A stretch of DNA of 33,473 nucleotides. Origin: CAZTHC01 sp964613425. GTDB taxonomy: Bacteria; Bacillota; Clostridia; TANB77; CAG-508. The stretch spans positions 1 through 33,473 of the forward strand of contig CAZTHC010000005.1 in assembly GCA_964613425.1 (NCBI GenBank), written 5' to 3'. Shown here in pieces: positions 7,394-15,419 of this stretch (within the stretch, counting starts at the first letter, position 1; the number at the start of each line of letters is the position of its first letter). The notes under the pieces were generated by a model, which worked only from the letters and a program-made list of their open reading frames with translations, was not told the DNA's origin and made no database searches. Made by a program: the position numbers and the translations under genes.

Positions 7394-9115
7394 ATGGATT
7401 ACAAGGAAAAATATAATGAATGGATTAATGATGATAGTATAGATGAAAATACAAAAAAAGAATTGTTAAATATTACAGATGAAAAAGAGAAAGAAGATAG
7501 ATTTTATAGAGAATTAGAATTTGGAACAGCAGGATTAAGAGGTGTAATTGGTGCTGGAACAAATAGAATGAACGTATATACAGTAAGAAAAGCTACACAA
7601 GGACTTAGCAATTATATATTGAGTCAAAACGGTGCAACAAGAGGGGTTGCAATAGCATATGATTCTAGAAGGATGTCAAAAGAATTTAGTATGGAGGCTG
7701 CTTTAGTATTAAATGCAAATGGAATTAAAACATATATTTTTGATTCTTTAAGACCAACTCCAGAACTATCTTTTGCAGTAAGACAATTAGGTTGTATTGC
7801 AGGAATAGTAGTAACAGCAAGTCATAATCCTCCAGAATATAACGGATATAAAGTTTATTGGGAAGATGGAGCACAAATAGTTTCTCCAACAGATAAAGGA
7901 ATAATAAGCGAAGTTAATAGTATTACAAATTATGGAGAAATTAAAACAACAACATTGGAAGCAGCACAACAAGCAGGTTTATACAATGTTATTTCTAAAG
8001 ATATAGATGATAAATATATAGAAGAATTAAAAAAACTTGTATTAAATAAGCAAGCAATATTAGATGAAGCGGAAAATTTGAAAATAGTATATACTCCATT
8101 ACATGGTACAGGAAATGTGCCAGTACAAAGAATTTTAAAAGAATTAGGATTTAAACAAGTATTTGTTGTAAAAGAACAGGAATTACCAGATGGTAATTTC
8201 CCAACAGTAGATTATCCAAATCCAGAAGATACAAAAGCATTTAAATTAGCATTAGAATTGGCAAATCAAAAAGATGCAGATATAATACTTGCAAATGACC
8301 CAGACGCAGACAGGTTAGGAGTATATGTTAAAGATAAACAAACAGGAGAATATATTCAATTCAATGGAAATATGACAGGAAATCTTTTAGCAGAATATAT
8401 TTTATCTCAAAAACAAGAAAAGGGTATGTTACCAACAAATGGAGCCGTAATAAAAACAATAGTATCTTCTAATTTAACAGATGCAATTGCAAAATTCTAT
8501 AATGTACAATTATTTGAAACATTAACAGGATTTAAAAATATTGCAAAAATTATAAGAGGTTTTGAAAAAGATAATAGTTACGATTGTATTTTCTCATACG
8601 AAGAAAGTTATGGTTGCATAATAGGAACACATGCAAGAGATAAAGATGGAATAGTTGCAGTAATGAGTGTTTGCGAAGCTGCTGCATATTATAAAACAAA
8701 AGGTATTACATTATGGGAGCAAATGCAAAACATATATAAAAAATATGGATATTATAAAGAAGGTCAAATTTCAATTACACATAAAGGAATTGAAGGAGCA
8801 GAAAAAATAAAACAATTAATGAATACATTAAGAAATAATCCAATAAAACAATTAGGAGAATACAATGTAATTTCTTTTAGAGACTATGAAACAGGAAGAA
8901 TAGAGAACTTTAAAACAGGAGAGGTTTCAGAAACAGATTTAGACAAATCAAATGTGTTATATTATGAATTGGAAAATGATGCATGGTGCTGTGTACGTCC
9001 TTCAGGAACAGAGCCAAAAGTTAAGTTCTATATAGGAATAAAAAAAGACAGCTTACAAGCTGCAAATGAAACATTAGAAAAAATAAAAGCTGAATTAAAC
9101 AAATTAGCTGAGTAA
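7394..9115 (+). CDS. pgcA: Alpha-phosphoglucomutase/phosphomannomutase
   Basis: 573 residues, full length for the PgcA-type enzyme. It interconverts glucose 6-phosphate and glucose 1-phosphate. Motifs in order: GTAGLRG near residue 45, the phosphoserine loop TASHNPPEYNGYK near 143, the metal loop DPDADRLG near 303, the sugar loop EESYGC near 396, and the phosphate loop RPSGTEPKVKFY near 535. It is co-transcribed with the upstream pyrophosphorylase. A very stable palindrome follows and ends the operon. Confidence 0.94.
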   Translation: MDYKEKYNEWINDDSIDENTKKELLNITDEKEKEDRFYRELEFGTAGLRGVIGAGTNRMNVYTVRKATQGLSNYILSQNGATRGVAIAYDSRRMSKEFSMEAALVLNANGIKTYIFDSLRPTPELSFAVRQLGCIAGIVVTASHNPPEYNGYKVYWEDGAQIVSPTDKGIISEVNSITNYGEIKTTTLEAAQQAGLYNVISKDIDDKYIEELKKLVLNKQAILDEAENLKIVYTPLHGTGNVPVQRILKELGFKQVFVVKEQELPDGNFPTVDYPNPEDTKAFKLALELANQKDADIILANDPDADRLGVYVKDKQTGEYIQFNGNMTGNLLAEYILSQKQEKGMLPTNGAVIKTIVSSNLTDAIAKFYNVQLFETLTGFKNIAKIIRGFEKDNSYDCIFSYEESYGCIIGTHARDKDGIVAVMSVCEAAAYYKTKGITLWEQMQNIYKKYGYYKEGQISITHKGIEGAEKIKQLMNTLRNNPIKQLGEYNVISFRDYETGRIENFKTGEVSETDLDKSNVLYYELENDAWCCVRPSGTEPKVKFYIGIKKDSLQAANETLEKIKAELNKLAE

Positions 9116-9145
9116 AATTACAAAAAAAATATAATATAAATTATA

Positions 9146-9195
9146 ATACGCTGAAACCATATAAATTTTTCAAAATTTATATGGTTTCAGCGTAT
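9146..9195. terminator. 24-bp perfect palindrome, bidirectional terminator
   Basis: Arms 9146-9169 and 9172-9195 are perfect reverse complements (ATACGCTGAAACC.../...GGTTTCAGCGTAT) with a two-base loop. The inner part is AAATTTT/AAAATTT. It lies between the convergent pgcA and ttcA genes and probably stops transcription from both sides. Confidence 0.8.
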
Positions 9196-9233
9196 AAATA
9201 AAAAATGTAAATAGTTCGTTAAATTTTGTCTGC

Positions 9234-9945
9234 TTATTCTTTCCACCCATCAATTTTTTTTCTCTTAATAGCCCCTAATAAATTTGCTTTAATTTGTGGG
9301 ATTTCTTTTGAAAAACCGTTTATCAATTCTTTCATATCTTCTCTTTTTGAATGTCCATCCATAGGACAACAATTATTCATTGTTTGAATATTTTGTTTTT
9401 TTATAAATCTTTTTATTTCCTTTTCAGGTGTATAAATTAATGGTCTAATAACGGTTAATCCGAGAACGGTCCATAAAACTAACTGGAGAAAAGGTATGAA
9501 TGTTTCCAGTGTATAATAAATTTAAAAAAAATGTTTCTAAAACATCTTCTAAATTGTGTCCAAGAGCTATTTTATTACAACCTTCTCTAATTGCTACACT
9601 ATTTAAAATTCCTCTTCTCAAATTTGCACATAATGAGCAAGGATTTTTTTCTTGCCTTATATCAAAAACAATAGCTTTAATATCACTCTTTTCAACAAAA
9701 TAAGGAATATCTAATTTTAAGCAAGTTTCTTCTAAATAAGTGGTATCGAAAAAATCAAATCCAGGATGAACACTAATTGCAATTATATCAAACTTCTTCG
9801 GATAAAAGATTTGTAAATTTTTTAATGCCATAAGTAAAGTTATAGAATCTTTACCACCAGAAAGTCCAACAGCAATTTTGTCTCCTTCTTCAATCATATT
9901 ATAATCTTCAATAGCTTTTCTTAAATTACTCAAAATACGTTGCAT
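9234..9945 (-). CDS. ttcA: tRNA 2-thiocytidine synthetase TtcA (needs +1 shift)
   Basis: Iron-sulfur enzyme that thiolates cytidine 32 in the anticodon loop of certain tRNAs; in enteric bacteria the substrates include arginine tRNAs. I chose ATG 9945 because GGAGGT lies just before it, inside the longer frame that begins at 9957. The PP-loop GLSGGKDS is near residue 30 and CSLCANLRRG carries the paired cysteines. The first frame ends after FMDRS at CGG (9462); reading C-GGA restores G-L-T-V-I-R-P-L-I-Y-T-P-E-K and runs on through NNCCPMDGHSKRED to a stop at 9234. The joined product is about 236 residues. Unshifted, the protein loses its C-terminal third. Transcribed divergently from the tRNA gene at 10064. 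Confidence 0.88.
9459..9462 (-). other. Recoding site 3: C-GGA in ttcA
   Basis: On the minus strand the zero frame reads CGT TCT CGG; the conserved frame reads TCT (C) GGA TTA ACC, giving S-G-L-T-V-I-R-P. The eight bases TCTCGGAT are shared with site 4. Confidence 0.8.
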
Positions 9946-9968
9946 AAATACCTCCATAAAATATAGAT

Positions 9969-9997
9969 ATTATACAATGAAAAGCCGAAAATCGCAA
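9969..9997 (-). promoter_or_regulatory. Promoter of ttcA
   Basis: Minus strand: TTGCGA (9997-9992), 17-bp spacer, TATAAT (9974-9969), just upstream of the ttcA ribosome site. It lies back to back with the tRNA promoter, 24 bp apart. Confidence 0.7.
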
Positions 9998-10021
9998 CAA
10001 TATTTAACAACTGATAAATAC

Positions 10022-10050
10022 TTGCTAAAAATATTAAATTAAGTTATAAT
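10022..10050 (+). promoter_or_regulatory. Promoter of the tRNA gene
   Basis: TTGCTA at 10022, 17-bp spacer, TATAAT at 10045, 13 bases before the first base of the tRNA. It shows that the tRNA has its own transcription start. Confidence 0.7.
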
Positions 10051-10063
10051 AGTAAAATCAAAT

Positions 10064-10141
10064 GCATCTATAGCTCAGTAGGATAGAGCGCACCCCCTCC
10101 TAAGGGTGAGGCCGTTGGTTCGATTCCAACTAGGTGCACCA
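10064..10141 (+). tRNA. tRNA-Arg(CCU)-like with eight-base anticodon loop
   Basis: Cloverleaf by hand: acceptor GCATCTA/TAGGTGC (10064-10070 with 10131-10137), D-arm GCTC/GAGC, anticodon stem CACCC/GGGTG (10091-10095 with 10104-10108), variable AGGCC, T-arm GTTGG-TTCGATT-CCAAC, A73 and encoded CCA. The anticodon loop is CCTCCTAA (10096-10103), eight bases rather than seven. Counted from the 3' side, the anticodon is CCU (reads AGG, Arg) with U33 and one extra C before it. Counted from the 5' side, positions 34-36 would be UCC (reads GGA). A seven-base loop is excluded unless two stem pairs are lost. A20 in the D-loop and A73 fit arginine identity, not glycine (which has U73). Enlarged loops of this kind are known from +1 frameshift suppressor tRNAs. 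An extra C in a run of five could also be a sequence error. Confidence 0.88.
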
Positions 10142-10150
10142 AAAAATGAT

Positions 10151-11113
10151 TTAATAAGGATTTTTAACAACATTAAACACTTTAAAAACAGAAGATAACT
10201 TATCATGATAATAATAATATATTACATGAATATTATTATCTGTGTTTATAGAGTTATTACCGTTATTTATAAAAATAGATTTATCAAAATCATTATAGGT
10301 TTTAATTGATACAGGCATATATTCAACAAATAGAGAAGAATAATCTTTTACATGTATATTAGATACATTAGCATTTGCTAATTCATTATAAAAGTCTTTC
10401 TCTTTTGTAATGCACAAGCAATAAAAAATATTACAAGAATCACTATTAGAAACATAATTGTTTAATTTATTTATTGCATTTTCTGCAATTGTTTCATCAG
10501 AAGTGTATAAATAAATTAAATATTCATAAGAGTAAGAATCAGAAATTTGATTTAGTACTACTTTAAAGTTACTAGTATATGAACCAAGTATTGAAGTGAA
10601 ATCTGTTATATGTGCACTTGAATTAGCATCAACAGACTTAGTATTAGCTTTAGTCTTTTGTAAATAATCGTTTTTCCAGCCGTTATCATAATATACATAT
10701 ATGTCTATACCATTATAGCTAACTGTTGCACTTCGAGGAGTTGCACCAATTACTTTCATATCTGAATACGGAAAATTATATCTATTATGTAGATGAATCA
10801 AAGATTCTACTTTCATGCTATGGTTAGTATAATAAAATGTATTACCTATTAAAAGTAAGAAAAATAAAATTAATAAAATGGCCATTATCTTATTATATTT
10901 TTTATTCCATATAGAAAATATAATAATGATAGGAAAAGAAATTAAACATAAAATTGTAATTACACCAGACAAAATATTATCAAAAGGCATAAGAACTATA
11001 AAAATATATGCAATAAAATATAAAAAAAAGAATATTAGTATTGTAATAATAGTAGCAACAGATTTATCTAATGACAACTTAGTGCTAGCTTTTTTATTGG
11101 TTTCTTCATTCAT
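10151..11113 (-). CDS. Unknown membrane protein, 320 residues
   Basis: Residues about 19-105 hold three hydrophobic segments (TIITILIFFFLYFIAYIFIV; VITILCLISFPIIIIFSIW; IMAILLILFFLLLIGNTFYY). The remaining about 210 residues are polar, rich in Ser, Asn and Tyr, and probably outside the membrane, with a pattern like a small sensor or adhesion domain. No catalytic motif is visible. It ends 10 bases after the tRNA and converges on it. The start has a weak AGGAG-like site (TTAGGAG upstream of ATG). I do not recognise the family. Confidence 0.7.
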   Translation of the reverse strand: MNEETNKKASTKLSLDKSVATIITILIFFFLYFIAYIFIVLMPFDNILSGVITILCLISFPIIIIFSIWNKKYNKIMAILLILFFLLLIGNTFYYTNHSMKVESLIHLHNRYNFPYSDMKVIGATPRSATVSYNGIDIYVYYDNGWKNDYLQKTKANTKSVDANSSAHITDFTSILGSYTSNFKVVLNQISDSYSYEYLIYLYTSDETIAENAINKLNNYVSNSDSCNIFYCLCITKEKDFYNELANANVSNIHVKDYSSLFVEYMPVSIKTYNDFDKSIFINNGNNSINTDNNIHVIYYYYHDKLSSVFKVFNVVKNPY

Positions 11114-11254
11114 TATTAATTAACTCCTAATATTATAATAACCTAAAGTTTACAAGAATTCAATATTTTAGATACATTTGATAAAGAATATAGTATAATT
11201 CAAATTATTAATAAATATTTAGCAATATAAAAAATAGAAAGTAAAGGAATATTT

Positions 11255-11707
11255 ATGGAAGAACTGTATATGAAGGAGGCTCTAAAAGAAGCTAAAAAGG
11301 CGTTTCTTAAAGATGAAGTTCCTATTGGAGCTGTAATTGTTAAGGATGGAAAAATTATAGCAAGGGCCCACAATTTAAAAGAACTAAAAAAAGATACAAC
11401 CTGTCATGCAGAGATTTTGGCAATAAAAAAGGCTAGTAAAAAATTAAATAATTGGAGATTGGAAAATTGCGATATGTATGTTACACTAGAACCCTGCAGT
11501 ATGTGTGCTGGCGCAATTATTCATTCAAGGATTAAAAGAATTTTTATAGGCACTATGGATGAAAAAACAGGGGCATGTGGTTCTGTTTTGAATTTATTAG
11601 AAGATTACAAATTTAATCATAAAGTTGAAGTAAATAAATATATATTAAAAGGACAATGTGAAGAATTATTAAAAGAATTTTTTAAAAAATTGAGAAAGGT
11701 AAAATAA
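11255..11707 (+). CDS. tadA: tRNA-specific adenosine deaminase TadA
   Basis: 150 residues. It deaminates A34 to inosine in tRNA-Arg(ACG), so one tRNA reads CGU, CGC and CGA, but not CGG. Zinc deaminase motifs are plain: CHAEI near residue 52 (His ligand and catalytic Glu) and LEPCSMCAGA near 80-88 (two Cys ligands). The N-terminal MKEALKEAKKAF and the DEKTGACGSV loop are typical. Its stop overlaps the next start by one base (TAATG). Its presence matters here because it leaves CGG dependent on a separate tRNA-Arg(CCG). Confidence 0.94.
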   Translation: MEELYMKEALKEAKKAFLKDEVPIGAVIVKDGKIIARAHNLKELKKDTTCHAEILAIKKASKKLNNWRLENCDMYVTLEPCSMCAGAIIHSRIKRIFIGTMDEKTGACGSVLNLLEDYKFNHKVEVNKYILKGQCEELLKEFFKKLRKVK

Positions 11708-12435
11708 TGGAAGTAAAAAACAAAAAAATTATTAAAATTGCTATTATAAGTATTATTGCTTTTTTTATAGTTGCATTTATAACATTTTTGATGTTGAAAT
11801 ATAATATAGAAGGCGAAAAAAATATGCCATTTAACTTAGAAAAAATCACAGTAATTAGTACAGCAGAAGGATTACAAAGAGATGGCGCAGATACAAAATG
11901 GAACTTAGAAATAATACAAAAAAGTGATGTATATTTTCAAATAGAAAAAAATGAAAATTTTAAAAAAGAAGATTATATTAACAAAATATACTTTGAAAAT
12001 TTTAAAATAATTGAAAGACCTTTAAAAGGTGATATTAAATTTTATAAACCAAACACAGATGGTTTATTGTATAAGTATGAAGAAGGTTTTGAAATTACAG
12101 ATAGATTAGAATATAGTTCTGCGTTATCAACAAATTTAAAAGAATACAAAATTGCTAATCAAGGTGGAAATATAGGACTAAGTATTGCAATAAGAAACCT
12201 AGGAGAATATGTATCAAATGAAGATGAAGAAATAACTCATGATGGAACTATTCTAAAAAAGACAGATGCAACTATGGAAAATATTAAGGCAAAAGTTTCT
12301 TTTGATATAATTATAGAAACAATGGCAGAGAGAAAATATAAAGCAAATGTTGTTATTAATCTACCAGTAGGAGATATTATAACAGAAGGAACAGCAAGCG
12401 AAGAATATACAAATTTTGTATTTAAAAGATTCTAA
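11707..12435 (+). CDS. Unknown membrane-anchored protein, 242 residues
   Basis: One N-terminal membrane segment (IIKIAIISIIAFFIVAFITF, about residues 9-28), then a polar domain with beta-strand character to the end, probably outside the cell. No catalytic motif. Translationally coupled to tadA by a one-base overlap and followed directly by the SRP RNA promoter. The family is not recognised. Confidence 0.75.
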   Translation: MEVKNKKIIKIAIISIIAFFIVAFITFLMLKYNIEGEKNMPFNLEKITVISTAEGLQRDGADTKWNLEIIQKSDVYFQIEKNENFKKEDYINKIYFENFKIIERPLKGDIKFYKPNTDGLLYKYEEGFEITDRLEYSSALSTNLKEYKIANQGGNIGLSIAIRNLGEYVSNEDEEITHDGTILKKTDATMENIKAKVSFDIIIETMAERKYKANVVINLPVGDIITEGTASEEYTNFVFKRF

Positions 12436-12442
12436 AAAATAC

Positions 12443-12471
12443 TTGATAAATCAAGGTAAACATTATATAAT
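12443..12471 (+). promoter_or_regulatory. Promoter of the SRP RNA
   Basis: TTGATA at 12443, 17-bp spacer, TATAAT at 12466; start expected near 12478, at the 5' end of the SRP RNA stem. Confidence 0.75.
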
Positions 12472-12481
12472 GAAAAAGCAA

Positions 12482-12610
12482 ATAAGTTTTTATCTTTGTA
12501 CGGAAAGCAAAGTCAATAAAAAGCTATGAATCTCGTCAGATTCGGAAGAAAGCAGCGATAAGTAGTGTATTTATGTGAAGGTTGCTTTCCGTAGAGGGAT
12601 AAAAACTTAT
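12482..12610 (+). ncRNA. ffs: Signal recognition particle RNA
   Basis: The conserved helix 8 apex is visible as CGTCAGATTCGGAAGAAAGC with AGCAGCGATAAG following, the Ffh-binding region. The ends pair in a long rod: ATAAGTTTTTATC near 12482 with GGATAAAAACTTAT near 12597, and TACGGAAAGCA with TTGCTTTCCGTA. The position just upstream of dnaX is the usual one in Firmicutes. The transcript is about 130 bases. Exact ends are estimated. Confidence 0.9.
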
Positions 12611-12639
12611 TCAATATATAAAAAAGGATTGGTATAAAA

Positions 12640-14223
12640 ATGGGATATACTGCACTATATAGAAAATTTAGACCACAAACTTTTGAAGAAATATTTGGAC
12701 AAGAGCATATAACAAAAACATTAAAAAACCAGTTAATAGCTAACAGAGTTGGACATGCATATTTATTAACAGGAAGCCGCGGAACAGGAAAAACATCTGT
12801 AGCAAAAATTTTAGCAAGAGCAATAAATTGTTTAAATCCAAAAGATGGAGAACCATGTAATGAATGTGAAATATGTAAAGCAGCGTTAAATGGGTCTTTA
12901 ACAGATATAGTTGAAATGGATGCTGCTTCTAATAATAGTGTAGAGGACATAAGGGCAATTCGTGATGAGGTTAATTTTTTACCAACAGTAGCAAAATATA
13001 GAGTATATATAATAGATGAGGTTCATATGCTTTCAACAGGAGCATTTAATGCATTGTTGAAAACACTAGAAGAACCACCAGAACATGTGAAATTCATTTT
13101 GGCAACAACAGAACCACAAAAGTTGCCAGCAACAATTCTTTCAAGATGCCAAAGATTTGATTATAAGAAAATATCTGTAGAAGATATAACAAAAAAATTA
13201 GAAATAATTTGTAAAGAATGCTCAATAACAATATCTCCAGAAGCATTAAGGTTAATAGCTGTTTTAGCAGAAGGCGGAATGAGAGATGCCATAAGTATTT
13301 TGGAGAGAAATATACAAGATGGAGAAAATGAGATTACAGAGGAAAAAGTAAAAGATTTAGTTGGAATTCCAAAACTTATACATATAAGAAATATTACAGA
13401 TAAAATATTAGAAAATAAACCAGATGAGGCATTAACTATTATTAATGAAGTTATTTCAGAAGGAAAAAACTTAGAAAACTTTTTGTTAGAAATCATTAAA
13501 TATTTAAGAGACATTTTAATACTAAAATCTGGTGGAGTACTAGAAATATACAGTAAAGAAGAAATTGCAGAAATTGAGAAATTATCAAAGAGTGTAGAAA
13601 AAGAAAAATTACTAAAATTAATTTATATATTATCAGAATTAGAAAATAATATGAAGTATGCAACACAAAAGAGTATAATATTTCAAGCAGGAATAATTAG
13701 AGCAAGTATGAAAGAGGAAAGTAATACTTTAGAAGAAAGAATTTCTGATTTAGAAGAGAAGATGAAAAATGGAAAAATTTCTTTTAGTGAGTTGCCAAGC
13801 AGTACAGTTAAAACTGAAGAAAAACCTAAGGCAGTAGTTGATAAAATTCCTAAAAAGGAAGAAACAGTTGCAAAATCTGTAAATAATAGTTCAGGAAATT
13901 TAGTATCTGTAGGATACTGGAAAAATGTTATAGAAGCCTTGAAGAAACAAGGAAAAATGACTTTGTTCGCAAACTTATTAAATACAACAGCAAAAGAAAT
14001 TAATGATGTTACATTAGGTATAGAATTTCCAAATGGATTAACAACAATGGTGAAAGCTTTATTAGAAAGACACGAAAATATGCAAGAAATTGTACGATTG
14101 GTTTCTATAGAAGCGGGTAAAGAAATGAGAGTTAAAATTCTAGAAGGAAGTAAAGAAAATTCTAAAAAAGAAGAAAATACAATATCAAATTTAGGTATTA
14201 ATATAAATATAATAGATGAATAA
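12640..14223 (+). CDS. dnaX: DNA polymerase III subunit gamma/tau
   Basis: 527 residues; clamp-loader ATPase of the replisome. Walker [10 protein letters not shown] near residue 46, a four-cysteine zinc site (C-x8-C-x2-C-x2-C type, [17 protein letters not shown]) near 64-79, Walker B YIIDEVHM near 125, sensor [10 protein letters not shown] and the arginine finger LSRCQRF. The C-terminal part (from about 370) is a lysine-rich linker and tau-type domain. CGC and CGT are used as arginine, and AGG occurs in frame (ALRLIA, DIRAI) without any shift, which shows that AGG is an ordinary arginine codon here. First gene of dnaX-ybaB-recR. Confidence 0.95.
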   Translation: MGYTALYRKFRPQTFEEIFGQEHITKTLKNQLIANRVGHAYLLTGSRGTGKTSVAKILARAINCLNPKDGEPCNECEICKAALNGSLTDIVEMDAASNNSVEDIRAIRDEVNFLPTVAKYRVYIIDEVHMLSTGAFNALLKTLEEPPEHVKFILATTEPQKLPATILSRCQRFDYKKISVEDITKKLEIICKECSITISPEALRLIAVLAEGGMRDAISILERNIQDGENEITEEKVKDLVGIPKLIHIRNITDKILENKPDEALTIINEVISEGKNLENFLLEIIKYLRDILILKSGGVLEIYSKEEIAEIEKLSKSVEKEKLLKLIYILSELENNMKYATQKSIIFQAGIIRASMKEESNTLEERISDLEEKMKNGKISFSELPSSTVKTEEKPKAVVDKIPKKEETVAKSVNNSSGNLVSVGYWKNVIEALKKQGKMTLFANLLNTTAKEINDVTLGIEFPNGLTTMVKALLERHENMQEIVRLVSIEAGKEMRVKILEGSKENSKKEENTISNLGININIIDE

Positions 14224-14236
14224 GGAGGATTTTTAT

Positions 14237-14581
14237 ATGTCAAAAAGAGGTGGATTCCCAGGTGGCATGGGAGGTTTCGGAGGAATGAATATTAATCAAT
14301 TAATGAAGGAAGCAAAAAAAATGCAAGCAGATATGGAAAAATCACAAGAAGAATTAAGTTTAAAAGAATTTGATGCAACAGCTGGTGGTGGAGCAGTATC
14401 TGTAAAAGTTACAGGAAGTAAAGAAGTAAAAGAAATAATAATAAAAAAAGATGTTGTAGACCCAGAAGATGTAGAAATGCTTCAGGATTTAATATTAACT
14501 TGTGTAAACGAAGCTTTAAGAAAAGTAGATGCTGCACAAAGTAGTCAAATGGGAAAATTTAATATACCAGGAATGATGTAA
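14237..14581 (+). CDS. ybaB: YbaB/EbfC nucleoid-associated protein
   Basis: 114 residues from ATG 14237, chosen for AAGGAGG ending 8 bases upstream; the ATG at 14216 lies inside the end of dnaX. A glycine/methionine-rich start ([20 protein letters not shown]) is followed by the YbaB fold with [14 protein letters not shown] and the signature [13 protein letters not shown]. It is a small DNA-binding dimer that is almost always encoded between dnaX and recR. Confidence 0.93.
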   Translation: MSKRGGFPGGMGGFGGMNINQLMKEAKKMQADMEKSQEELSLKEFDATAGGGAVSVKVTGSKEVKEIIIKKDVVDPEDVEMLQDLILTCVNEALRKVDAAQSSQMGKFNIPGMM

Positions 14582-14594
14582 TTGGAGGAAGAAA

Positions 14595-15194
14595 ATGTCA
14601 TATTATTCGCCATCAATAGAAAAACTAATAGAGAGCTTTGAAAAATTGCCGAGTATAGGTCACAAAACAGCTGCAAGACTAGCTTTTTATATGTTAGATT
14701 TAGGAGAAACAGAAACAGAAGAATTTATAAATTCTATAACAAACGCAAAAAAAAGCTTGAAACAATGTTCAAAGTGTTTTAATATAGCAGATTCAGACCC
14801 ATGCCCAATATGTAGTAACCCTAAAAGAGATGAAAATGTTATTTGTGTAGTAGAAGATGTAAGAGATGTAATAGCTATGGAAAAAACACATGAATTTAAA
14901 GGTGTATACCATGTTTTACATGGCTCAATATCTCCAATGAATGGAATTGGACCAGATGAAATAAAAATTAAAGAATTGTTAGAAAGAGTACAAAAAGGTA
15001 CAATTAAAGAAATAATACTTGCGACTAACCCTAGAGTGGAAGGAGAAGCAACAGCAATGTATATTTCCAAAATAGTAAAACCATTTGGGGTAAAAACAAC
15101 AAGAATTGCTCATGGAATTCCAGTTGGTGGGGATTTGGAATATACAGATGAAATTACATTAACAAAGGCGTTAGAAGGAAGAAGAGAATTATAA
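14595..15194 (+). CDS. recR: Recombination mediator RecR
   Basis: 199 residues. Works with RecF and RecO to load RecA at gaps. The helix-hairpin-helix region is near residues 8-30 ([17 protein letters not shown]), the four-cysteine zinc finger at 53-71 ([16 protein letters not shown]), then a Toprim domain ([11 protein letters not shown]) and the C-terminal [16 protein letters not shown]. It follows ybaB by 13 bases. Confidence 0.95.
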   Translation: MSYYSPSIEKLIESFEKLPSIGHKTAARLAFYMLDLGETETEEFINSITNAKKSLKQCSKCFNIADSDPCPICSNPKRDENVICVVEDVRDVIAMEKTHEFKGVYHVLHGSISPMNGIGPDEIKIKELLERVQKGTIKEIILATNPRVEGEATAMYISKIVKPFGVKTTRIAHGIPVGGDLEYTDEITLTKALEGRREL

Positions 15195-15204
15195 AAATAT
15201 AAAT

Positions 15205-15235
15205 TTTACGGGCAGGGTTAATCCCTGCCCGTAAA
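15205..15235. terminator. GC-rich palindrome after recR
   Basis: 13-bp arms TTTACGGGCAGGG/CCCTGCCCGTAAA with a five-base loop. It resembles the dispersed GGGGCAGG/CCTGC repeat family (compare 16827) and sits where the dnaX-recR operon should end. It may act as a terminator although no long T run follows. Confidence 0.6.
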
Positions 15236-15318
15236 TTCATAATTGCAAATGTATAATAAACAATCCGCCAAATCTCGTCAGTGATAATATGTTGCTAAAA
15301 ATAAACATATTGCAAATT

Positions 15319-15344
15319 GTAGGGGTCGGCGTCCTCGACGACCC
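15319..15344. repeat. Dispersed repeat, GGTCGGCGTCCTCGACGACC type
   Basis: GTAGGGGTCG...CGACCC palindrome preceded by ATTGCAAATT. Related cores occur at 20135 and 31196. It lies 30 bases before another member of the family. Confidence 0.7.
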
Positions 15345-15373
15345 GCAAACATTCATAAAATATATTGCAATTT

Positions 15374-15396
15374 GTAGGGGCGTATTGTATACGCCC
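15374..15396. repeat. Dispersed repeat, identical core to copy at 841
   Basis: GTAGGGGCGTA...TACGCCC, 23 of 23 bases equal to 841-863, with the ATTGCAATTT flank typical of this family. Confidence 0.75.
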
Positions 15397-15419
15397 ACAA
15401 AATAAATATATTACAAAAT

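Noticed and set aside
9500..9703. Plus-strand 67-codon frame
   Set aside because: Antisense to ttcA; no ribosome site or family resemblance.
12640..14223. Programmed frameshift in dnaX giving a short gamma form
   Set aside because: No A-rich slippery site followed by a stop and hairpin was seen at the domain boundary; the frame is open throughout.
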